DNA of 64,000 nucleotides from Pseudomonas kilonensis (GTDB lineage: Bacteria > Pseudomonadota > Gammaproteobacteria > Pseudomonadales > Pseudomonadaceae), in contig NZ_LHVH01000035.1 of assembly GCF_001269885.1 (NCBI RefSeq), forward strand, positions 464,878 through 528,877, read 5' to 3'. Both the position numbers and the translations under genes were made by a program. Shown here piece by piece: positions 52,540 through 59,601 of this stretch. A model generated the notes under the pieces. It was not told the origin of the DNA. It made no database searches and was given only the letters and a program-made list of their open reading frames with translations. How positions within the stretch are numbered: the first letter of the stretch is position 1; the number at the start of each line of letters is the position of its first letter.

Positions 52540-53046
52540 GTGGCGAAGCAAAGTTCTCAGAAATTCATCGCGCGCAACCGCGCGCCTCGAGTGCAGATCG
52601 AGTACGACGTCGAGCTCTACGGCGCCGAGAAAAAGGTCCAGCTGCCCTTCGTCATGGGCGTGATGGCCGACCTCGCCGGCAAGCCCGCCGAGCCTCTGGC
52701 AGCGGTGGCTGATCGCAAGTTCCTCGAGATCGACGTCGACAACTTCGACTCGCGCCTCAAGGCCATGCAGCCGCGCGTGGCGTTCCATGTGCCTAACGAA
52801 CTGACCGGCGAAGGCAACCTGAGCCTGGACCTGACGTTCGAAAGCATGGACGACTTCAGCCCGGCGGCCGTGGCCCGCAAGGTCGACTCGCTGAACAAGC
52901 TGCTCGAAGCGCGCACCCAATTGGCCAACCTGCTGACCTACATGGACGGCAAGACCGGCGCCGAAGAAATCATCATGAAGGCGATCAAGGACCCAGCGCT
53001 GTTGCAGGCCCTGGCGAGCGCGCCGAAGCCAGCACAGGACCAATGA
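52540..53046 (+). CDS. tssB: TssB (VipA), small contractile sheath subunit
   Basis: A 168-residue protein: starts AKQSSQKFIARNRAPRVQIE from a GTG, then YDVELYGAEKKVQLPFVMGV and MADLAGKP; C-terminal ARTQLANLLTYMDGKTGAEE. TssB and TssC together make the sheath whose contraction ejects the Hcp tube. The GTG start at 52540 has GGAGCAAC upstream. It is coupled to tssC through an ATGA overlap. Confidence 0.97.
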   Translation: MAKQSSQKFIARNRAPRVQIEYDVELYGAEKKVQLPFVMGVMADLAGKPAEPLAAVADRKFLEIDVDNFDSRLKAMQPRVAFHVPNELTGEGNLSLDLTFESMDDFSPAAVARKVDSLNKLLEARTQLANLLTYMDGKTGAEEIIMKAIKDPALLQALASAPKPAQDQ

Positions 53047-54545
53047 TCATGACTGACAATACAGCTCGCGAAGGCGTGCAAAACCTGGGCGCAACCGAAG
53101 AAACCAGCGAGTTCGCGTCCCTGCTGCTGCAAGAATTCAAACCCAAGACCGAGCGCGCCCGCGAAGCCGTCGAAACGGCCGTACGCACCCTGGCCGAACA
53201 GGCCCTGGCGCAGACCGACCTGGTGTCCAACGACGCCATCAAGTCGATCGAATCGATCATCGCCGCCATCGACGCCAAACTCACCGCCCAGGTCAACCAG
53301 GTCATCCACCACCCCGACTTCCAGCAACTGGAAAGCGCCTGGCGTGGCCTGCACTACCTGGTCAACAACACCGAGTCCGATGAGCAGCTCAAGATCCGTG
53401 TGCTCAACGTCTCCAAGACCGACCTGCACAAGACCCTGAAGAAATTCAAGGGCACCGCGTGGGACCAGAGCCCGATCTTCAAGAAGATGTACGAAGAAGA
53501 ATACGGCCAGTTCGGCGGCGAGCCTTACGGCTGCCTGGTAGGCGACTACTACTTCGACCAGTCGCCACCGGATGTCGAGCTGCTGGGCGAACTGTCGAAA
53601 GTCTGCGCGGCCATGCACTCCCCGTTCATCGCTGCGGCATCGCCGACCGTGATGGGCATGGGCTCGTGGCAGGAACTGTCGAACCCGCGCGATCTGACCA
53701 AGATCTTCACCACCCCGGAATACGCCGGCTGGCGTTCGCTGCGTGAATCGGAAGACTCGCGCTACATCGGCCTGACCATGCCACGCTTCCTGGCGCGCCT
53801 GCCGTACGGCGCCAAGACCGACCCGGTGGAAGCCTTCGCCTTCGAAGAAAACACCGACGGTGCCGACAGCTCCAAGTACACCTGGGCCAACGCCGCTTAC
53901 GCGATGGCGGTGAACATCAACCGTTCGTTCAAACACTTCGGCTGGTGCTCGCGCATCCGTGGCGTGGAGTCCGGCGGTGAAGTGGAAAACCTGCCAGCCC
54001 ACACCTTCCCGACCGACGACGGTGGCGTGGACATGAAGTGCCCGACCGAAATCGCCATCTCGGACCGCCGTGAAGCGGAGCTGGCGAAGAACGGTTTCAT
54101 GCCGCTGCTGCACAAGAAAAACACCGACTTCGCCGCGTTCATCGGCGCCCAGTCGTTGCAGAAACCGGCCGAATACGACGACCCGGACGCCACCGCCAAC
54201 GCCAACCTGGCCGCGCGCCTGCCGTACCTGTTCGCCACTTGCCGTTTCGCCCATTACCTCAAGTGCATCGTGCGCGACAAGATCGGTTCCTTCAAAGAGA
54301 AGGACGAGATGCAGCGCTGGTTGCAGGACTGGATCCTCAACTACGTCGACGGTGACCCGGCGCACTCCACCGAGACCACCAAGGCCCAGCACCCGTTGGC
54401 TGCAGCCGAAGTGATCGTCGAAGAAGTCGAAGGCAACCCGGGGTACTACAACTCCAAGTTCTACCTGCGCCCGCACTACCAGCTCGAAGGGCTGACCGTG
54501 TCGCTGCGCCTGGTATCGAAACTGCCGTCGGCCAAGGGTGCATAA
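53043..54545 (+). CDS. tssC: TssC (VipB), large contractile sheath subunit
   Basis: A 500-residue protein (498 if the ATG at 53049 is used). Characteristic stretches: LTAQVNQVIHHPDFQQLESA, WRGLHYLVNNTESDEQLKIR, FGGEPYGCLVGDYYFDQSP, and the C-terminal NPGYYNSKFYLRPHYQLEGL. It forms the outer sheath layer and carries the surface recognised by ClpV. Its end is followed by a REP pair, then hcp. Confidence 0.98.
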   Translation: MIMTDNTAREGVQNLGATEETSEFASLLLQEFKPKTERAREAVETAVRTLAEQALAQTDLVSNDAIKSIESIIAAIDAKLTAQVNQVIHHPDFQQLESAWRGLHYLVNNTESDEQLKIRVLNVSKTDLHKTLKKFKGTAWDQSPIFKKMYEEEYGQFGGEPYGCLVGDYYFDQSPPDVELLGELSKVCAAMHSPFIAAASPTVMGMGSWQELSNPRDLTKIFTTPEYAGWRSLRESEDSRYIGLTMPRFLARLPYGAKTDPVEAFAFEENTDGADSSKYTWANAAYAMAVNINRSFKHFGWCSRIRGVESGGEVENLPAHTFPTDDGGVDMKCPTEIAISDRREAELAKNGFMPLLHKKNTDFAAFIGAQSLQKPAEYDDPDATANANLAARLPYLFATCRFAHYLKCIVRDKIGSFKEKDEMQRWLQDWILNYVDGDPAHSTETTKAQHPLAAAEVIVEEVEGNPGYYNSKFYLRPHYQLEGLTVSLRLVSKLPSAKGA

Positions 54546-54577
54546 ACAGAGGTTCTGTTGGAAAGGGCTCGCTCCTG

Positions 54578-54667
54578 TGTGGGAGCGGGCTTGCTCGCGA
54601 ATGCGTCAGGTCAGTCGGCTGCGATGTTGGATGATCCACCGCATTCGCGAGCAAGCCCGCTCCCACA
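54578..54667. repeat. Paired REP element between tssC and hcp
   Basis: Inverted arms tgtgggagcgggcttgctcg from 54578 and partner ending 54667. It lies in the 209-bp gap before hcp and may cut or stabilise the tssABC transcript. Confidence 0.9.
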
Positions 54668-54754
54668 GGTTCGGTGTCTTGACTGACATTCAAAGTAATT
54701 TCGCAAGGTCAGCGTCAACCAAACAATGTGGTAGAGACCACACAGGGAGAAAAC

Positions 54755-55243
54755 ATGGCTGTTGATATTTTCATCAAGATTGGCGACATCAAGGGCGAGT
54801 CCATGGACAAGGCCCACAAGGACGAGATCGATGTCCTGAACTGGAGCTGGGGCATGTCCCAGTCCGGCAACATGCACGTGGGCAGCGGCGGTGGTGCGGG
54901 CAAGGTCAACGTCCAGGACCTGTCCCTGACCAAGTACGTCGACAAGGCGTCGCCGAACCTGATGATGCACTGCGCCAGCGGCAAGCACATCGACAAGGTC
55001 AAGCTGACCGTGCGCAAGGCCGGCGGTGAAAGCCAGGTCGAGTACATGATCATCAACCTGGAAGAAGTGCTGGTTACGTCCCTGAGCACCGGCGGCTCGG
55101 GCGGCGATGATCGCCTGACCGAAAACGTCACCCTGAACTTCGCCAAGGTGCTGGTGGACTACCAGCCACAGAAAGCCGACGGCACCAAGGAAGGCGGTCC
55201 GGTCAAGTTCGGCTGGAACATCCGTCAGAACATCAAGGTGTAA
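54755..55243 (+). CDS. hcp: Hcp, T6SS inner-tube protein
   Basis: A 162-residue protein of the Hcp1 type: AVDIFIKIGDIKGESMDKAH, then EIDVLNWSWGMSQSGNMHV, and KVNVQDLSLTKYVDKASP. Hexameric rings stack into the tube, and Hcp1-type rings also carry small effectors in their lumen. I chose ATG 54755 with AGGGAGAA upstream. It has long flanks on both sides (REP before, hairpin after), so hcp can be expressed at a much higher level than its neighbours. Confidence 0.97.
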   Translation: MAVDIFIKIGDIKGESMDKAHKDEIDVLNWSWGMSQSGNMHVGSGGGAGKVNVQDLSLTKYVDKASPNLMMHCASGKHIDKVKLTVRKAGGESQVEYMIINLEEVLVTSLSTGGSGGDDRLTENVTLNFAKVLVDYQPQKADGTKEGGPVKFGWNIRQNIKV

Positions 55244-55246
55244 TCG

Positions 55247-55283
55247 AACACGCCCCCGGTGCCACGCGCCGGGGGTGTTTGGT
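55247..55283 (+). terminator. GC-rich hairpin after hcp
   Basis: Stem acacgcccccgg with ccgggggtgtt around a short loop, then a short T-containing tail. It is probably a partial terminator that makes hcp mRNA more abundant than the downstream genes, or an mRNA 3' stabiliser. Confidence 0.6.
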
Positions 55284-55324
55284 GCTTGCTCGCAACCAAT
55301 CCTTTCCCTTCCGGTGTCTGAGCC

Positions 55325-55780
55325 ATGGCCAAGCCTTCGTTTATCAATTTGTGGAAAGCCTATTCCGATTTGCTGGTGACCTATCCCGACGCGAAACCTT
55401 GCGACGGTCATTGGGCAAACCAATGCGCGATTCGCATGAGCATCACGCTCAATACCGAGCTGACCGTCAAAGTCAACAAGTCCACCTACACCGAACCCAA
55501 GTGCGCCCATGGGCATGCACGAGGGGCCGAGTCATTGGCAAATTGGCTGTGGAAACATCATCTGGGTCGCCCGTTGATCCTCGGCGGAACTGCCGCGGAC
55601 CGGCGCAAGCTTCAAGACAAGACTGGCCTGATTTTCTTCAAGGATTGTTTCCAGCAAGTGGGAGAGGCCTCGGAAGGTCGCACCGGCGATCATATCGACC
55701 TCTGGAACCGTGGCCTAACCCTCGGGTATGACGATCCGGGCTATCGATCCCGAGCGATCTGGTTCTGGGAACTCGTATGA
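55325..55780 (+). CDS. tae4: Tae4-like T6SS amidase effector
   Basis: A 151-residue small basic protein without signal peptide. Tae4-type NlpC/P60-fold motifs are visible: the catalytic cysteine in WANQCAIRMSITL (Cys34), and a histidine and aspartate in TGDHIDLWNRG (His123 and Asp125), after the LIFFKDCF strand. Known Tae4 proteins cut the D-glutamate to mDAP bond in peptidoglycan tetrapeptides of rival cells. It sits directly between hcp and tssE, where P. aeruginosa has tagJ, and its stop overlaps the following lipoprotein gene (ATGA). Size and lack of fusion fit delivery inside the Hcp tube. The family call rests on these motifs; no search was possible. Confidence 0.85.
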   Translation: MAKPSFINLWKAYSDLLVTYPDAKPCDGHWANQCAIRMSITLNTELTVKVNKSTYTEPKCAHGHARGAESLANWLWKHHLGRPLILGGTAADRRKLQDKTGLIFFKDCFQQVGEASEGRTGDHIDLWNRGLTLGYDDPGYRSRAIWFWELV

Positions 55781-56226
55781 TCAAGACTCACTGCGCGATA
55801 TGGGTAGGCTGCCTGTTGACCAGCCTGACCGCCTGTGCCCAACAGCAATCCCCGTCGACAACGGCCTCCGTAGCGGTGGAACAGGTCGTCTCGATGGGCG
55901 GGCAAACGTTGAGGCTGGAAAACGACCAGGCGCGCTGCGTGTTGCGCAAGCCCGACCAGACCCTGATGCCACTCGACTTGGCTTGGCCCTGCCAGTTCAC
56001 GGTCGATCGACAAGGCAAACCCCACGTCGAGACCTTCGGTAGGGTGCCTATTGTCATCGTTGTCCACGTATCTGCTGGCCCCCATAACAATCAGGAATGT
56101 CGCTCCGAGTACCGCGCCGTACGCCAGATCAATGGGCAGCTCGAACCCTCGGTTATCGCGCGCAACGCCAGTTGCATGCGCGGCACAGGTGACCAGAAGA
56201 ATTACACAGGCCTTTTCACGTGGTAA
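55777..56226 (+). CDS. Small lipoprotein, presumed immunity protein for the amidase
   Basis: A 149-residue lipoprotein: signal MIKTHCAIWVGCLLTSLTAC with lipobox LTAC (Cys20), then Ala, which suggests outer-membrane sorting facing the periplasm. The mature part has four further cysteines (in QARCVL, WPCQFT, NQECRS and NASCMR), enough for two disulphides, and a beta-strand-rich pattern. Its start overlaps the amidase gene (ATGA) and its stop overlaps the tssE start. By position and periplasmic destination it should bind and block the amidase. It does not resemble the helical Tai4 family that I know to pair with Tae4. The immunity role is inference. Confidence 0.65.
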   Translation: MIKTHCAIWVGCLLTSLTACAQQQSPSTTASVAVEQVVSMGGQTLRLENDQARCVLRKPDQTLMPLDLAWPCQFTVDRQGKPHVETFGRVPIVIVVHVSAGPHNNQECRSEYRAVRQINGQLEPSVIARNASCMRGTGDQKNYTGLFTW

Positions 56227-56732
56227 CCGAAATCGCCACCCGTGATCGCCTCCAACCCTCCCTATTGGACCGGCTGACCGACGACGATCCGACCAACCCG
56301 AAGGAAAGCGCCGACAAGCGCGTGCTCTCCTTGACCCAATTAAAAGCCTCGGTGCTGCGTGACCTGGCGTGGCTGCTCAACACCACGTCATTGCTCAGCG
56401 CCGATGCCACGCTGCATACCCCGGCAGGCACCTCGGTGGTGAATTTCGGCCTGCCGGCACTGGCCGGCAACAGCGCGTCGAACGTCGATGTCTCGGCCCT
56501 GGAAACCTTGATCCACCAGGCCATTGCCACCTTCGAACCGCGGATCCTGCGCCACAGCTTGCGAGTGCGGGCCCGGGCGACGGCCGAGATGAACCACAAC
56601 GCGCTGAGCTTCGAGATCGAAGGCGATCTCTGGGCCCAGCCAGTGCCGCTGCGCCTGATGCTGCAAACCGACCTGGACCTGGAAACCGGCCATGTGCGCG
56701 TGGTCAACGCCGACCAGCGGAGACGCTCATGA
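56220..56732 (+). CDS. tssE: TssE, gp25-like baseplate protein
   Basis: A 170-residue protein with the gp25/TssE pattern: SLLDRLTDDDP and ESADKRVLSLTQLKASVLRD early, LAWLLNTTSLLSADAT, and the C-terminal NHNALSFEIEGDLWAQPVPL. It nucleates the sheath at the baseplate wedge. The start is a GTG at 56220 that overlaps the lipoprotein stop; the ATGA with tssF follows at its end. Confidence 0.95.
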   Translation: MVTEIATRDRLQPSLLDRLTDDDPTNPKESADKRVLSLTQLKASVLRDLAWLLNTTSLLSADATLHTPAGTSVVNFGLPALAGNSASNVDVSALETLIHQAIATFEPRILRHSLRVRARATAEMNHNALSFEIEGDLWAQPVPLRLMLQTDLDLETGHVRVVNADQRRRS

Positions 56733-58588
56733 ACCCCCGCCTGCTGGAGCTGTACAACCAGGAACTGCACCACGTGCGCGAAAGCGCCGCGGAGTTCGCC
56801 AAGGAATACCCGAAGATCGCCAGTCGGCTGACGTTGTCCGGCATGGACTGCGCCGACCCGTATGTCGAGCGCCTGCTGGAGGGCTTCGCCTACCTGACGG
56901 CGCGGGTGCAGCTCAAGCTCGACGCCGAGTACCCGACCTTCACCCACAACCTGCTGGAAATCGCCTACCCGCATTACTTGGCGCCAACGCCGTCGATGAC
57001 CGTGGTGCAATTGCAGGCCGACCCGGACGAAGGCTCGCTCAGCAGTGGTTTCCCGCTGCCGCGCGATACCGTCCTGCGTGCCGCCCTGGGGCGTGAAACC
57101 CAGACCTGCTGCGAGTACCGCACCGCCCACGCGGTGACGTTGTGGCCGTTGCAGGTCAGCCAGGCCGAGTACTTCGGCAACCCGTCCGCCGTGCTCGGGC
57201 GTCTGGCCGCCAGCGAACCGAAAGCCAAGGCCGGCCTGCGCCTGACCCTGCGCACCGGCGCCGAACTGCCGTTCAACAGCCTGGCCCTGGACAACCTGCC
57301 GCTGTACTTGAGCGGTGCCGACGAACAGCCCTTCCGTCTCTACGAACAACTGCTGAGCAACGCCTGCGCGGTGTTCGCCCGCAAGCCCGGCGGCGACTGG
57401 GTGGAGCGGCTGCCACAGGATGCGTTGCGCTCGCGCGGCTTCGACGATGCCGACGCCGCGCTGCCGGTGGTGCCGCGAGCCTTCCAGGGCTATCGCCTGT
57501 TGCAGGAATACTTCGCCCTGCCCCACCGTTTCCTGTTCGTCGACTTCACCCAGCTTAGCCGCGCGGTCAAGCGTTGCGACGGCCAGGAACTGGAGCTGAT
57601 CGTGCTGTTCGACCGTCACGATCCGAGCCTGGAAGGCAGCGTCGGCGCTTCGCAGTTCCTGCCGTTCTGCACCCCGGCCATCAACCTGTTCCCCAAGCGC
57701 CTGGATCGCATTCACTTGTCGGATCGGGTCAATGAACACCACGTGATCGCCGACCGTACCCGGCCGATGGATTTCGAAGTGCATTCGCTGAACGGCCTCA
57801 CCGGCCACGGCACCGGGCCGGAGCAGCCGTTCCTGCCGTTCTACGCCGTGCGCGATCCGTCCCGTTATGGCCGCGACCAGGCCTATTACACAGTACGGCG
57901 CGAACCGCGCGTGCTGTCCAGCGACCAACGGCGCAACGGCCCGCGCTCGACCTACATCGGCAGCGAAACCTTCGTCAGCCTGGTGGACAGCCAGCAAGCA
58001 CCGTACCGTCACGACCTGCGCCAACTGGGCGTGACTGCGTTGTGCACCAACCGCGACCTGCCGCTGTTCATGAGCGTGGGCAACGGCAAGACCGACTTCA
58101 CCCTCGCCGACAGTGCGCCGGTGGGCGCAGTGCGCTGCGTGGCAGGTCCCAGTCGTCCACGGGCCAGCCATGCCCACGACGCCAAGGCCTGGCGACTGAT
58201 CAGCCAGTTGTCGCTGAACTACTTGTCGTTGAGCGAACAAGGCCAAGGCGCGGCCGCCCTGCGTGAACTGCTGCGCCTGTACGGCGACAGCAACGACGCG
58301 GCGCTGCAATTGCAGATCGAAGGCCTGCGCGAAGTCAGCAGCAAAGCCTGCACCCGGCGCTTGCCGATGCCCGGCCCGATCGTATTTGGTCGAGGCCTGG
58401 AAATCACCCTGGAATTCGATGAAAACGCGTTTCGCGGCACCGGGGTGTTCCTGCTCGGCGCGGTGTTCGAACGCTTCCTGGCACGCTACGTGTCGATCAA
58501 CAGTTTTACCGAGACGGTGATCCGTACCACCGAACGCGGCGAGATCATGCGATGGAAAGCCAAGCCCGGACGTCGTCCGACCCTGTGA
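56729..58588 (+). CDS. tssF: TssF, baseplate wedge protein
   Basis: A 619-residue protein starting MNPRLLELYNQELHHVRESA, then EFAKEYPKIASRLTLSGMDC, and EYPTFTHNLLEIAYPHYLAP, all marks of TssF/VasA/ImpG. The C-terminal FGRGLEITLEFDENAFRGTG is conserved too. TssF dimers with TssG form the wedge core. It overlaps tssG by 37 bp. Confidence 0.97.
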   Translation: MNPRLLELYNQELHHVRESAAEFAKEYPKIASRLTLSGMDCADPYVERLLEGFAYLTARVQLKLDAEYPTFTHNLLEIAYPHYLAPTPSMTVVQLQADPDEGSLSSGFPLPRDTVLRAALGRETQTCCEYRTAHAVTLWPLQVSQAEYFGNPSAVLGRLAASEPKAKAGLRLTLRTGAELPFNSLALDNLPLYLSGADEQPFRLYEQLLSNACAVFARKPGGDWVERLPQDALRSRGFDDADAALPVVPRAFQGYRLLQEYFALPHRFLFVDFTQLSRAVKRCDGQELELIVLFDRHDPSLEGSVGASQFLPFCTPAINLFPKRLDRIHLSDRVNEHHVIADRTRPMDFEVHSLNGLTGHGTGPEQPFLPFYAVRDPSRYGRDQAYYTVRREPRVLSSDQRRNGPRSTYIGSETFVSLVDSQQAPYRHDLRQLGVTALCTNRDLPLFMSVGNGKTDFTLADSAPVGAVRCVAGPSRPRASHAHDAKAWRLISQLSLNYLSLSEQGQGAAALRELLRLYGDSNDAALQLQIEGLREVSSKACTRRLPMPGPIVFGRGLEITLEFDENAFRGTGVFLLGAVFERFLARYVSINSFTETVIRTTERGEIMRWKAKPGRRPTL

Positions 58589-59601
58589 GTACCCTGGAGG
58601 CGATGCACCAGGAACCCTGGGAATACGATTTCTTCCAGGCGTTGCGGCGTATCGAATGCGAATCCCCCGAGCTGCCGCGCCTGGGCCATTCCCTGCGCCT
58701 GGCCGACGACCCGCTGCGCCTCGGGCAACGGGCCGACTGCACCTTCGCCCCGGCCACCCTCGCCTCGGTGCAACCGGGCAGCGACGGTGCGCCGGCACGC
58801 CTGGAGCAATTTTTCTTCGGCCTCGGCGGCCCCAACGGCCCGATGCCGCTGCACATCACCGAATACGTGCGCGAACGCCAGCGCAACAACGCCGACAGCA
58901 CCAGCAAGCGCTTCCTCGATGTGTTTCACCATCGCCTGCTCAGCCTGTTTTATCGGGCCTGGGCCGAAGCGCGGCCGACGGTCAGCCACGACCGCCCGGA
59001 CGATGACTATTGGTCGGCGCGCCTGGCGGCACTCAGCGGTCGGGGCATGCCGAGCCTGCTCAACCAGGGGCTGATCCCCGACACGGCGAAGCTGCACTAC
59101 AGCGGCCACCTGGCGGCGCAAACCCGCTACCCGGACGGTTTGAAGGCGATTCTCGGCGAGTACTTCGGCCTGCCGGTGGAGATCGAAGAGTACGTCGGCC
59201 AATGGCTGGAATTGCCCGAACGCAGCCGAATCGGTGTCAACGCCCAACTGGGCGTGGACTTCTGCCTGGGCCGCTTCGTGTGGGATCGCCAGCACAAATT
59301 CCGCATTCGCCTGGGGCCACTCAAGCTCGTTGACTACATGGGCATGCTGCCCGGCAGCCAACCGTTCAACGAGCTGGTGGCCTGGGTCGCAGAATACCTG
59401 GGCCATGAACTGGACTGGGACCTGAACCTGGTCCTGGAACAGCCCGAAGTCCCGGCACTGCAACTCAATGGGCGTTTCCGCCTGGGTTTCAACACCTGGC
59501 TGGGCCGCCCCGAAACAGATGCCAACGATTTAATACTGGCCCGGCATTACGCCGAACAGGCCAACACCTCACAGACCTCAAGGAGCCATGAGCATGGGTG
59601 A
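58552..59601 (+). CDS. tssG: TssG, baseplate wedge protein
   Basis: A 349-residue protein with the TssG/VasB/ImpH pattern: PWEYDFFQALRRIECESPEL, HSLRLADDPLRLGQ, and QFFFGLGGPNGPMPLHITEY. It pairs with TssF. The coding region overlaps tssF by 37 bp and ends 14 bp inside the clpV start. An ATG further in (at 58603, AMHQEPW) is also possible as the start. Confidence 0.95.
   Translation: MESQARTSSDPVSTLEAMHQEPWEYDFFQALRRIECESPELPRLGHSLRLADDPLRLGQRADCTFAPATLASVQPGSDGAPARLEQFFFGLGGPNGPMPLHITEYVRERQRNNADSTSKRFLDVFHHRLLSLFYRAWAEARPTVSHDRPDDDYWSARLAALSGRGMPSLLNQGLIPDTAKLHYSGHLAAQTRYPDGLKAILGEYFGLPVEIEEYVGQWLELPERSRIGVNAQLGVDFCLGRFVWDRQHKFRIRLGPLKLVDYMGMLPGSQPFNELVAWVAEYLGHELDWDLNLVLEQPEVPALQLNGRFRLGFNTWLGRPETDANDLILARHYAEQANTSQTSRSHEHG

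Noticed and set aside
56216..58798. An 860-residue minus-strand frame opposite tssE-tssF
   Set aside because: Shadow frame; rich in H/Q/G with no family pattern.
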